From Spirochaetia bacterium (GTDB taxonomy: Bacteria; Spirochaetota; Spirochaetia; DAHUYW01), in the NCBI GenBank assembly GCA_030041455.1, contig JASHNV010000029.1, positions 1-37,882 on the forward strand: DNA of 37,882 bases. Direction: 5' to 3'. The position numbers and the translations under genes are program-made. The notes beneath the pieces were generated by a model. That model was not told the DNA's origin. It made no database searches and saw nothing but the letters and a program-made list of their open reading frames with translations. Shown piece after piece: positions 23,183 to 30,852 of the stretch. Position 1 is the first letter of the stretch, and each line of letters starts with the position of its first letter.

Positions 23183-24761
23183 TTAGTGGCCGTTCTGCTG
23201 GGGTAGGATCGGGGCCTCAGGAGAGGACGGCCTTGTCCGATCGTCCACCAGCTGGCTCTGCAAGTCGATCGTGCGGATCTCCGCGGCTCCCAGTTGGTCC
23301 TTGAGCAGCGATATGAGACTGATCTGCTGATCGATTCTACTCCGGAGGCTCGCAATGCTTGAGCCCGAAGCGATCGAGACGCCGCGCGCGTCGAAGAGCT
23401 GCTCCTGAAGATCATCCGAGCGAGCCTGCGATGCGCCGAGCTGGCCTTGCAGTTGCGAGATTAGGCGGTTCTGCTGATCGATTTGGTTCTGAAGGTCGCT
23501 CAGACTGGCTTCCGAGTTGCCCGTTTTCCGACGCTCGTCGGCGAGCTGGTTCTGGAGGTCAGCCGACCGACCCTGTGCGGCCGTGAGCTGATCCTTTAGC
23601 TGCGCGACGAGCTGCGCCTGCTGGTTGGAAAGGTTCGCCACCGATGCATCCGCCTTTCGATTCTCGTCTGCAAGCTGTTTATCGAGGTCCGCGAGCCTCG
23701 ACTGAGCGCTGCTGAGCCGATCCTGCAGCTGCGAGATGACTTGATTCTCCTGGTCGGCCTCCCCGGCTTTTTTCGCCGAGTCCTCCTGAAGCCCCCGAAT
23801 GAGGGAGTCGCGCTGGGCCAGCAGTTTCTTGGTGGACTCGGCGTCGTCGCCTTGCAGGACGGCAAACGCCTTGTTGATTTCGGGCAACTGCGTGAGCGCC
23901 TGCGTATAGAGACTCTTCGCCGTGTCAGCGTCCCCTTTCGATCGTGCGTCGTCGGCCTTGGCGACGAGCGCCTGGCTCGCGACCAGCTCGTTCGCCGCCA
24001 AGGCAACCGCCGGGTCGACCGTCTGTCCTTCCGAGGACGGCACGGTCCGCGACTTGATGAGGTCCGACAGCGTGCCCAAAAGCGCGAGATCGATGGTTCG
24101 CCGTTTTTCGAACTCCGGTATCGCCTCAACCTTTGGGCTTACGAGCAGGGCGCGGAGAGAGTCCATGTCTGTCTCCGCCTGCGTGAACTTTGTTTGGCGG
24201 ATGTCCTGCAGAATCGTATTATACGAGCCGACAACCTGATCGGAAACGAGTTGCTCGGTCTGAGCCCGGGCCGAGAGAGCCTGAAGCTGGGACTGCGCCA
24301 GGTTGACCGCGGCCTGCTCCTGGGTGGCCTGCTGCTGAGCCTGAGAGGCTTGGGCCTGAAGCTGTTGTCGCTCAGACTCGAATTGAGACCGCAGCTGAAC
24401 CTCGCGCGTCTGAGCTTCGCTGATCAACTGCTGGCGCTGCTCGTCAGCCTGCGCGAGGAGCTGTCGCGACTGCTGCTTTTGCTTGTCGATTTCGGTCTCC
24501 TTTGCCGCGAGCTCGACTTCGCTCGCCTGTCGAAAATTGGAAAGCTGGCGAGTATACTGGATACCTATCTGCTCCTGGTAGGCCTTGAGCCTCCCGTCGA
24601 CTTCAGCCTGCGAAATGCCCAGCTTCTCAAGGTTCGTCCTTTCTACGGCGAGCTGCGCCTGCATCTGGGTCTGAAGCTGAGTCTCCTTCGCGGCGATTGT
24701 CGAGTCCATGTTCTGGCGAAGGTTGGCTTCGTCCTGATCGAGCTTCGTAAGGGCGTCCTGG
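23183..24761 (-). pseudogene. Membrane-anchored coiled-coil protein, C-terminal fragment (split by transposon)
   Basis: 526 codons on the minus strand, cut off at its 5' end by the transposon at 24762. It joins in frame to the fragment at 28255-28649; together they make 657 residues. This part is almost wholly Gln/Ala/Leu/Asp-rich heptads: an early coiled coil (ETQLQTQMQAQLAVERTNLE, with ELAAKETEIDKQKQQSRQLL), a less repetitive middle (FEKRRTIDLALLGTLSDLIK, then SKGDADTAKSLYTQALTQLP, TPR-like), and three or four repeats of the type DLQNQLADERR-K/N-LSDLQNQIDQQN-LISQLQGQLGASQ. It ends APILPQQNGH. The nearest internal ATG is 24709, with no evident ribosome binding site, so it is probably not translated. 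I do not know its function; long periplasmic coiled coils often have structural roles. Confidence 0.85.
24757..24761. repeat. Target-site duplication, left copy (CCTGG)
   Basis: CCTGG directly outside the left inverted end, matched by CCTGG at 28250-28254 outside the right end. Removing one copy together with the element restores the coiled-coil reading frame exactly. Confidence 0.92.
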
Positions 24762-24777
24762 TGTAGAGACCCGCGAT
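24762..24777 (+). repeat. Left terminal inverted repeat of the transposon
   Basis: TGTAGAGACCCGCGAT matches the inward-read right end at 14 of 16 positions (positions 7 and 8 differ). TCGAGGA occurs 30 bases in from this end and again about 44 bases in from the other end in the same inward orientation; it might be part of a second transposase site, but a 7-mer is weak evidence. Confidence 0.9.
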
Positions 24778-24936
24778 GGGGTCTAAGGATTCGAGGAGAA
24801 ATGCCGAATTGATTTAGTTAGACATTGAGGGAAAGGAGAAGGGAAACCGGGACTTTCTTGGTGTGACGACCATCCCGATCTCCCCTCAGCAACCATTATT
24901 CTACTCGACATTTCCGCGCATGACTATAGCGTTTCT

Positions 24937-25524
24937 GTGCTCGTGGCCGAGTGGCCGAACCTTCTGAAGCAGATGAAGTGTCCTCGGTGCCGGACGGAGG
25001 GGCGGTTTGGGTTTCACGGGACCTACGAGAAGTATCACTTCTCCCGACGAATCAGCATCATCAGGGTTCGGTGTCTGCGCTGTAGAGTCACCCACGCACT
25101 GATTCCGTCGTTCTCGCTGCCGGGCACCTCGATCGGTACCCCGGAGGCTGAGGCCTATCTGATTGCTCGGGCCGAGGGAGCGTCGCGAACCAAGGCGGGA
25201 AGAATCCTGCTGGAGCAGGGAATGAGCGAGTCCTCGGCGAAGCGGCTTGATCGGATGCTGGACGTTGCCGTCCGCCGCGGCAAGGCGTTGCTTGCCGGGA
25301 ACGGCGATCCGCAGGTATCGGGTTTGGCCTGGATCGGGTCGGTGTGCGGCCCCACGAAGCGGCCGCTGTACGCCATCAATCGCTTCGGTCTGGATCGGCG
25401 GGTCAACGGATTGTGCTTCTGCCGCGCTGCCATCCTGCAGTTTCGTCGATTTCCCGTCAGCGGCAAGACTCCACCTACCTTGTATTCTGTCGTAGCCGAA
25501 CGCGGACTTGTAGACTCCCGGTAG
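24937..25524 (+). CDS. Zinc-ribbon transposon protein (DUF6431-like)
   Basis: 195 residues from GTG 24937. No ribosome binding site is clear and the frame stays open upstream, reading TIILLDISAHDYSVS just before it, so the real start may be a rare codon near 24892-24898. Two CxxC pairs, MKCPRCRTEGRFGFHG and RVRCLRCRVTHALI, form a treble-clef or zinc-ribbon module near the N-terminus. A helical stretch follows, AEAYLIARAEGASRTKAGRI and MSESSAKRLDRMLDVAVRRG, that looks like a helix-turn-helix. I recall such proteins as DUF6431 next to transposase genes; function unknown. It sits 29 bases before the transposase gene, so co-expression is likely. By position and zinc motif it could serve target choice or end binding, analogous to TniQ, but this is inference. 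Confidence 0.65.
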   Translation: MLVAEWPNLLKQMKCPRCRTEGRFGFHGTYEKYHFSRRISIIRVRCLRCRVTHALIPSFSLPGTSIGTPEAEAYLIARAEGASRTKAGRILLEQGMSESSAKRLDRMLDVAVRRGKALLAGNGDPQVSGLAWIGSVCGPTKRPLYAINRFGLDRRVNGLCFCRAAILQFRRFPVSGKTPPTLYSVVAERGLVDSR

Positions 25525-25553
25525 TCACGATTGATCACCGGGAGGATCGGGCT

Positions 25554-26969
25554 TTGAACGACAAGGAACGCGAACGACAGATCGAGGAGGTGACGGAGTT
25601 TCGCTTCCAGATCGTCGCCGAGCTCGCCAACCCCTACCTGAGCTCCGCAGAGCGAAAGAGGCTGATAGGTCAGAAGGCGAGTATCGAATACGATGTGCCC
25701 GGCAGCGGCCGTAGACGCTTCAGCGAAGGGTGTATCCTGAAGTGGCTTGCGCGCTTCCGTATCCATGGCAAAGACGGCCTGCGGCCTCGCAGCCGCAGAG
25801 ACTCAGGCAGCTGCCGGTCGCTCAGCCGCGAAGAGGCGGCATTGCTGATCAATCACCTGGAGGCCGAGCCGTCGCTCACCGCCATCGCCATGCTTCGCAG
25901 GCTTCAGGCCGCCGATCTCATCCGCAGCACCCCCTCAAGCTCATCGCTGTCGCGATTGATTCGATCGGCGGGGATGGACCGAACGCGTCGGCTGCGCATG
26001 CAGAGCCAGAACAAAAACCTGAAGTTCGACTTTTTCACTCCCCTTGAATGCGTCCAGGCCGATGCCATGTACAGCGTGAAGATCCCCGATGAGAAGGGCA
26101 AGCTCCGCTTTGCGATTCTCATCGCCTTCATCGATGACGCAACGCGTCGGGTGCTCTTCGCGGGGTTCTCGTTCTCCGAAAGCTCTCTGACCTTCGAGGC
26201 GGGCATCCGACACATTCTCGCTGCGCACGGGAGAATCGGCAGACTCTACGTCGACAACGGCTCGACGTTCGTCGGCACCCAGACTCAGCGCATCCTTGCC
26301 ACCCTCGGTATTATCCTCGTCCACTCACGACCCGGCCGTCCACAGGGTCGCGGAAAAGTGGAGCGATTTTTTCGTACGACGCGCGAGCAATTCTTCTCAC
26401 CCCTTGAGGTGAAAACGCTCCGCGGAATCGAAGACCTCGATCGGCGCTTTCATTCGTGGCTTGAAAGCGAGTACCACCGCACCCCCCACCGAGGCCTGGA
26501 GAAGCAGACACCCCTTGAAGCCTGGGTGGAGAAAGCGCATCTGATCATCCCCCTGGACCCGGCCGTCAACCTCGAGGAGGCATTCCTCCACGAGGCAAGC
26601 CGCAGAGTGCACAAGGACTCGACGATCACCCTGGAGGGGTCGCTCTTCGAGGTACCCTCGATCGTGGCAGGCGAGCGGATTACCGTCCGCTACAACCCTC
26701 ATGTCAGTCCCGGCCGCCGAAGACTCCAGATCCTGAAGGACGGCCAGTTCATCGGCGAAGCACGCCTGGTGGACTCTTATGCCAACACCAGGGTCCGGCG
26801 CAACGACATGAATAAGCAGATCGAGATCGCCGACAGCGAGCCGGCCGAAGAACCTTCCCCGCCGCGGCGGCCGATCGACAATTCCCTTTCCGCTTCGCGC
26901 TTTGACGTGGTCCCACCGGCCGACGATAGCGAAGATCAGGATCACGCGCACCAGGAGACCGATCGATGA
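25554..26969 (+). CDS. DDE transposase of the Mu/TniA/IstA type
   Basis: 471 residues from TTG 25554, chosen for GGGAGGA 8-9 bases upstream; the frame is open further upstream but overlaps the zinc-ribbon gene. Cuts and joins transposon ends to target DNA. Residues 1-150 hold helix-turn-helix end-binding domains (FSEGCILKWLARFRIHGKDG, then SREEAALLINHLEAEPSLTA). The RNase H-fold catalytic core has Asp170 (CVQADAMYSV), Asp234 (LYVDNGSTFVG) and Glu270 (GRPQGRGKVERFFRT), giving DD35E spacing. It continues FHSWLESEYHRTPHRGLEKQ and a beta-barrel with RITVRYNPHVSPGRRRLQIL, as in TniA, MuA and IstA. The C-terminus is Pro/acidic (EPSPPRRPIDNS ... DDSEDQDHAHQ), plausibly the ATPase-binding tail. Stop overlaps the ATPase start (ATGA). 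Confidence 0.95.
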   Translation: MNDKERERQIEEVTEFRFQIVAELANPYLSSAERKRLIGQKASIEYDVPGSGRRRFSEGCILKWLARFRIHGKDGLRPRSRRDSGSCRSLSREEAALLINHLEAEPSLTAIAMLRRLQAADLIRSTPSSSSLSRLIRSAGMDRTRRLRMQSQNKNLKFDFFTPLECVQADAMYSVKIPDEKGKLRFAILIAFIDDATRRVLFAGFSFSESSLTFEAGIRHILAAHGRIGRLYVDNGSTFVGTQTQRILATLGIILVHSRPGRPQGRGKVERFFRTTREQFFSPLEVKTLRGIEDLDRRFHSWLESEYHRTPHRGLEKQTPLEAWVEKAHLIIPLDPAVNLEEAFLHEASRRVHKDSTITLEGSLFEVPSIVAGERITVRYNPHVSPGRRRLQILKDGQFIGEARLVDSYANTRVRRNDMNKQIEIADSEPAEEPSPPRRPIDNSLSASRFDVVPPADDSEDQDHAHQETDR

Positions 26970-27769
26970 ACAGCCGCGAATACTTAAGCTTCTACGGGTT
27001 GTCCTCGCTGCCGTTCACCAAGGAGATCCCCACCGCAGAGCTCCTGACGCTGCCGTCGGTAGAACGGCACCTCGCCGCGGCGCGCCTGCTCGTGGAGACC
27101 CGAGGCATCGGGGTCATTACCGGGAAGGCCGGGACGGGCAAGAGCTGTCTCCTCCGGCTGCTGGCCGAAAGCCTCCCGCCCGGGCTCTACAAGCCGTTGT
27201 ACCTCTGCCACAGTTCCGTCGGGCTCGTGGAGTTCTACACCCACCTCGTCAGCCTCTTCGGCATCGAGCCGTCCTACCGTCGGGCAACCATGTTCCGCGA
27301 TCTGCAGCACCACATTCTCTCGATGAACGCAAGTTCCCACGTTCACCCGGTCTTGCTCGTCGACGAGAGCCAGCTGCTGAACAACGAAATCCTCGCCGAG
27401 ATACGGCTCCTGACCAACTACCAGTTCGACTCGATGAACGCGCTCACCGTCGTGCTGTGCGGCGACGAGACGCTCACCCGAAAGTTCGGTCTCTCGATGC
27501 TCGAGTCCCTCGCCAACTCCATTACCGTGATGATCTCACTGGAAGCGCTGGCGAAGGAGGAATCTTTCGCCTATATCGAAACCCGCCTGGCAGCCTGTGG
27601 GTTGAAACACCCGGTGTTCACCAAGAACGCTCTGGAGCTCGTTCACCAGGCCTCAGGCGGCATCCTGAGAACCATCGGCACCATCGCCAACGCGGCGTTG
27701 GTGAAGGCCTACCTGATCAAAAGTCCCCAGGTGGAAGCCGAGCACGTTCAGGCCGTCATCGGCCGCTGA
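26966..27769 (+). CDS. AAA+ transposition ATPase (TniB/ExeA/IstB-like)
   Basis: 267 residues. Expected to assemble on target DNA, select the target and activate the transposase, as TnsC, TniB, MuB and IstB do. Begins YLSFYGLSSLPFTKEIPTAE, the ExeA-like entry. Walker A GKAGTGKS at 53-60, Walker B PVLLVDESQ at 128-136 and a sensor-1 region ALTVVLCGDETLTRK; then LEALAKEESFAYIETRLAAC, and the lid domain GGILRTIGTIANAALVKAYL. The ExeA-like N-terminus makes it closer to TniB/ExeA than to IstB. Translationally coupled to the transposase by ATGA; a small accessory gene follows 8 bases later. Confidence 0.93.
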   Translation: MNSREYLSFYGLSSLPFTKEIPTAELLTLPSVERHLAAARLLVETRGIGVITGKAGTGKSCLLRLLAESLPPGLYKPLYLCHSSVGLVEFYTHLVSLFGIEPSYRRATMFRDLQHHILSMNASSHVHPVLLVDESQLLNNEILAEIRLLTNYQFDSMNALTVVLCGDETLTRKFGLSMLESLANSITVMISLEALAKEESFAYIETRLAACGLKHPVFTKNALELVHQASGGILRTIGTIANAALVKAYLIKSPQVEAEHVQAVIGR

Positions 27770-27777
27770 GCACCGTC

Positions 27778-28098
27778 ATGCATCAGTTCCACGATGAGAC
27801 AGAATCGTTGCTCCACGAGGTGTATGCGATCGGTCCGTTCACCGCATGGCTCGCCGAACGACTGACCAGACACGCCGTTCGCCAGACCTGCTGGCAATGC
27901 CGGCACCTCCTCTGCTACGCGCGAACCTTCTCACCCCCACGATTGGAAGCGGCCGTCGCTTGCATGATGTCCTACGGCGTCTACGACATCGCTTCTCTTC
28001 GCTTCCTCCTCGAACAGGACCCGCTTCCCGTTCCACGCCGCACTGACTCAGACCTCGACGGTCAGCTGAGACTCCCCCTGGAAGACGACATCTTCTGA
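27778..28098 (+). CDS. Small transposon protein resembling the C-terminal part of IstA
   Basis: 106 residues, starting 8 bases after the ATPase stop. The middle, HAVRQTCWQCRHLLCYARTF and SPPRLEAAVACMMSYGVYDI, then ASLRFLLEQ, resembles the end of IS21 IstA proteins, where a 'R..QGYRSCLGILRLA..YG.ERLEAACRRAL..GA.SYRSV.SIL' pattern is seen. Here the segment stands as a separate protein rather than the tail of the transposase. A CxxC pair plus a third Cys (TCWQCRHLLC) could bind zinc; I do not recall such a motif in IstA. The C-terminus is DSDLDGQLRLPLEDDIF. Probably a transposase or ATPase accessory factor; that is inference from position and the weak similarity. Confidence 0.6.
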   Translation: MHQFHDETESLLHEVYAIGPFTAWLAERLTRHAVRQTCWQCRHLLCYARTFSPPRLEAAVACMMSYGVYDIASLRFLLEQDPLPVPRRTDSDLDGQLRLPLEDDIF

Positions 28099-28249
28099 CC
28101 TTCAGCCACAAGGTTCCCGCGTTGAGATCGTGTTTCCGGAAATCGGCAATCGATTGAACATCCCCACAATGCGGGAGAAAGGAAAAAAACGCGTCAAAAT
28201 CCTCGACTACAGTGCGGTATTCCCGGTCACAGGATCGCGGGAATCTACA
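28099..28249 (-). repeat. Right end region and terminal inverted repeat of the transposon
   Basis: The terminal repeat itself is 28234-28249 (ATCGCGGGAATCTACA on the plus strand). The preceding 135 bases carry no gene and should hold additional transposase-binding sites; TCCTCGA at 28200-28206 mirrors TCGAGGA near the left end. A short A-rich run (GAAAGGAAAAAAACG) lies at about 28176-28192. Confidence 0.8.
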
Positions 28250-28649
28250 CCTGGGTCTGCTTGATCTGTTGATCCTTGGCCGCAAGCTCGGCCTGAGTCT
28301 GTTTTCGAACCTCGTCGAGAAGCTTGCCTTCGGCCGAGAAGAAGGTGCCGGCCTGACTTGAAATTTCGTTTTGCTGTTTGTTGAATACGATTTTTGCGAC
28401 GAAAAAACCCGCAACAACGGCCACGACTGCTGCCCCGTTGATGAGGAGGGGAAAGACTATTCCGTTTCTCTTCGGTTTAAGGTCGAACTGGTCGGGAGTG
28501 ACGGCTATCTTGTTTTCGGCCACTACACGGTCGATGGTGTCGAGAATCTCCTTCCGGTCTTCCTTCGAGACCTTTTGACTGTCCAGGAGAAGCAAATCTT
28601 CGCTTTCGTCGCGCTTTGGCGCAGGAGCGTTGGACTCTGGTCTGATCAT
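28245..28649 (-). pseudogene. Membrane-anchored coiled-coil protein, N-terminal fragment (split by transposon)
   Basis: ATG 28649 has GGGAG 7-10 bases upstream. 134 codons are read before a TAG lying in the transposon end; the native gene stops at the CCTGG at 28250-28254. Residues 1-62 are charged and cytosolic (KEDRKEILDTIDRVVAENKI, then VTPDQFDLKPKRN). A single transmembrane helix spans about 63-89 (FPLLINGAAVVAVVAGFFVA). The outside part begins the coiled coil (EVRKQTQAELAAKDQQIKQT). Joined at Gln133 to DALTKLDQDEANLRQ in the other fragment it gives one 657-residue chain. I recall spirochaete proteins with this 'TP+.F.L.PKRNG..FPL.+N' entry to the membrane; memory only. The truncated, membrane-anchored product could still be made. 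Confidence 0.88.
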
Positions 28650-28903
28650 GCGTTACTCCCTGTTCGCGTCGCCTTCAGGTCGACCGCTTCGGCGATCCCA
28701 CGGACGAAGTCAAGCGACCGCTCGTATCTCTCCGTCCGACTGCGAAATCTCGTTTGGGTCCACGACCCTCCACCCGTTTCGGGAACGTGCGCCGACGCCG
28801 CGTCCGGCGGCGGTCGACCATCGGAAAGGCCTCTCATCCTCTTCGCGACGAAGGTCCCTACAATGGCTCTACTCGGCTATCATTGCGTCAAGCGAGAGAA
28901 GAT

Positions 28904-28927
28904 GTCTTCCCCCATTTGGGGGAAGAC
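28904..28927. promoter_or_regulatory. Long perfect palindrome, copy 1 (possible operator or hairpin)
   Basis: GTCTTCCCCC-ATTT-GGGGGAAGAC: two perfect 10-base arms around ATTT. The core TTCCCCCATTTGGGGGAA and the next bases GACGG recur at 34474-34496. It stands between the divergent coiled-coil gene (start 28649) and the cyclase (start 29194), 226 bases before the leader peptide. Confidence 0.6.
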
Positions 28928-28994
28928 GGGCGCGCCGGTCCGTTCAATACTTCAGCCGACAATTCGGGACTTGGGCGAGGGTGTGTCGATCGCG

Positions 28995-29022
28995 CCGTGG
29001 ACCTCTCTTGGAGAGACCACGG
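28995..29022. other. Stem-loop upstream of the cyclase gene
   Basis: CCGTGG (28995-29000) pairs with CCACGG (29017-29022) and, inside it, CTCTC (29003-29007) pairs with GAGAG (29011-29015) around TTG. An AC/A internal loop separates the two stems. If transcribed it would be a stable leader hairpin about 130 bases before the leader peptide. No T tract. Confidence 0.4.
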
Positions 29023-29152
29023 TGATCAGGTGCGAGCCCCTGTGAAGCCCTCCCTACGAGATCTTCAGTCAGACATCCGGGGCGCGGAGAGCGAGTAGAC
29101 GAAGCGAGATGCGGTGAACGGTCGGAATGCGGGAAGCGAAGGAGAGATTCAG

Positions 29153-29197
29153 ATGAATGGAAAAATTGTAGACGTAAACGAACGGTCAATCCGATGA
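29153..29197 (+). CDS. 14-residue leader peptide coupled to the cyclase
   Basis: AAGGAGAG lies 7 bases before ATG 29153, a far better ribosome binding site than any before the cyclase start. The frame reads MNGKIVDVNERSIR and its TGA overlaps the cyclase ATG (ATGA at 29194-29197). This arrangement suggests that cyclase translation depends on ribosomes finishing the leader. No amino acid is over-represented, so classical attenuation is unlikely. Confidence 0.5.
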   Translation: MNGKIVDVNERSIR

Positions 29198-30852
29198 AAA
29201 TACGCACGAAGATCACATGGGTCGTTTTGCCCCTGTTGGTCGCGACCCTGCTCATCACCGGGATAATCTCCTCCCAGTCGGCGAGAAGCGGCATTACGAG
29301 GGTCGCGGTCGCCGCACTGGGCTTTAAAGCGCAGGAGCTCAATAAATATATGGAAAGCCAATGGAATCTGCTTGTGACGAACAAGTTGGCCGACTCTCCC
29401 GACTACGTGAATGTCGCGGAGAATGCCGTAGGTTCCTATGCCGCGTCAATCCTACGGAGCAATACCGAGCTCATTTTCGCAGTCGATTCGCAAGGACGCG
29501 TTCCGATGGCGACGTCGCCGGTGGCGTTGTCCGATGCCGAGAGGCAGAAGCTCCTCGGATATTTCAAGGACAACTACCAAGGATGGGTAGATACCGTCGT
29601 CCAAGGCAAAGAGGTCGTCGGCCAGACCTTCGTCTTTCAGCCGTTCGGCTGGTACGTTTTCGTGACAGAGCGCAAGGACGTTTTCTTTCGGGACGTTACC
29701 GCGATTACGATTCAGAGCGTCATCGTGCTGCTCGTCTCGGCGGCGCTATCGTTGGTGCTCCTGATCGTCTTCTCGCTGTACCTCACCCGGCCTCTTACGA
29801 CCGTCGCCGGTGCGATGCGGGTCATCATCCGCGACAACGACCTGACCTCGCGAGTCGCCGTCGAGTATAAAGACGAGATCGGCGAGCTCGCCAACACCTT
29901 CAATATCATGATCGGAGAGCTCGACCGGGCGTATCGTCAGATCAAGGAGTTCGCGCTTCGGGCCGTCATCGCGCAGAAGAACGAGCACAAAATTCGCAAC
30001 ATCTTTCAAAAATACGTTCCCAAGGACGTCATCGATAACTTCTTCGAGAACCCCGAGTCGATGCTGGTGGGCGAAAATCGCGTCCTCGCTATTCTCTTCT
30101 CCGACATCCGCAGCTTCACGACGATCTCCGAGGGATTCATGCCCGACGAGCTCGTCCAAGCCCTGAACAAGTACTTCTCCATCATGGTCGATATCATCAT
30201 GGGCAGGAACGGCATCATCGACAAGTACATCGGCGACGCGATTATGGCATTCTACGGGGCTCCGGTGCGGCACGACGACGACGCGCTGCAATCTGTCCTT
30301 TCGGCGATCGAGATGCAGGAGGGTCTCCACGAGTTCAACCGAGAGCAAAAGGCGGCCGGAAGACCCGAGTTCAGAATCGGCGTCGGCATCAATTTCGGAG
30401 AGGTGACGGTAGGGAACATCGGGTCGGAGAAAAAGATGGACTATACGGTCATCGGCGACAACGTGAACCTCGGCTCAAGGCTCGAAGGTCTCACGAAGCA
30501 GTACCACCAGGAGATCGTCTTCTCCACGAGCGTCTACAACTACGTGAAGGACTCGGTTCGTTGCCGGCTCGTCGACAAAGTAGTGGTGAAAGGAAAGACC
30601 ACCGGCGAGGAGATTTTCACCGCCAAGCGCGAGCTCGTGAACGGCGAAGCGGAGGCATGGGAGCACTACAACGCCGGGCTCAAAAACTACTACCAACGCG
30701 ATTTCCCAAAGGCGATTCAACGTTTCGATAAAGCGAAGAAGATTCTGCGCGAGGACTACCTCTGCGACATGTTCACCGAACGGTCGCGCGAGTTCATAAA
30801 GAATCCGCCTGCGCGCGATTGGGACGGAATGGAGGTCAAGCACGAGAAATAG
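29194..30852 (+). CDS. Membrane class III adenylate/guanylate cyclase with Cache and HAMP domains
   Basis: 552 residues. TM1 at about 8-28, an extracytoplasmic sensor about 45-165 (Cache-like: TELIFAVDSQGRVPMATSPV and FQPFGWYVFVTERKD), TM2 at about 172-198, HAMP about 198-250 (TRPLTTVAGAMRVIIRDNDL, then EIGELANTFNIMIGEL). A linker FQKYVPKDVIDNFFENPESM leads to the catalytic domain: metal Asp304 (LFSDIRSFTTIS) and Asp348 (DKYIGDAIMAFYGAP). DYTVIGDNVNLGSRLEGLTK holds the transition-state Asn and Arg. Substrate-contact Lys343 and the DYTVIGD segment favour ATP, so cAMP is the likely product. The C-terminal 60 residues resemble a TPR helix pair (YNAGLKNYYQRDFPKAIQRF). Its weak own ribosome site and overlap with the leader peptide imply coupled translation. 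The domain linker resembles spirochaete cyclases I remember. Confidence 0.9.
   Translation: MKIRTKITWVVLPLLVATLLITGIISSQSARSGITRVAVAALGFKAQELNKYMESQWNLLVTNKLADSPDYVNVAENAVGSYAASILRSNTELIFAVDSQGRVPMATSPVALSDAERQKLLGYFKDNYQGWVDTVVQGKEVVGQTFVFQPFGWYVFVTERKDVFFRDVTAITIQSVIVLLVSAALSLVLLIVFSLYLTRPLTTVAGAMRVIIRDNDLTSRVAVEYKDEIGELANTFNIMIGELDRAYRQIKEFALRAVIAQKNEHKIRNIFQKYVPKDVIDNFFENPESMLVGENRVLAILFSDIRSFTTISEGFMPDELVQALNKYFSIMVDIIMGRNGIIDKYIGDAIMAFYGAPVRHDDDALQSVLSAIEMQEGLHEFNREQKAAGRPEFRIGVGINFGEVTVGNIGSEKKMDYTVIGDNVNLGSRLEGLTKQYHQEIVFSTSVYNYVKDSVRCRLVDKVVVKGKTTGEEIFTAKRELVNGEAEAWEHYNAGLKNYYQRDFPKAIQRFDKAKKILREDYLCDMFTERSREFIKNPPARDWDGMEVKHEK

Larger units (their letters stand above)
24762..28249 (+). 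mobile_element. Complete four-gene transposon (Mu/Tn7/IS21-like superfamily), 3,488 bp
   Basis: Bounded by inverted ends beginning TG and ending CA and flanked by a 5-bp duplication. The ends are TGTAGAGACCCGCGAT (left) and, read inward, TGTAGATTCCCGCGAT (right). All four genes run rightward: zinc-ribbon protein, DD35E transposase, AAA+ ATPase, and an IstA-tail-like small protein. TG...CA ends, a 5-bp duplication and a transposase-ATPase pair are shared by Tn7, Tn5053/Tn402 and Mu relatives; IS21 has the same pair but usually 4-8 bp duplications. The separate first and last genes do not fit a standard IS21 (two genes) or Tn5053 (tniA-B-Q-R). No passenger genes, resolvase or CRISPR array inside. 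All genes look intact and the ends are clean, so insertion is probably recent. Confidence 0.92.

Noticed and set aside
24762-28249. CRISPR-associated transposon (CAST)
   Set aside because: The element has a transposase and ATPase but no Cas gene and no repeat-spacer array; nothing CRISPR-like was seen in the window.
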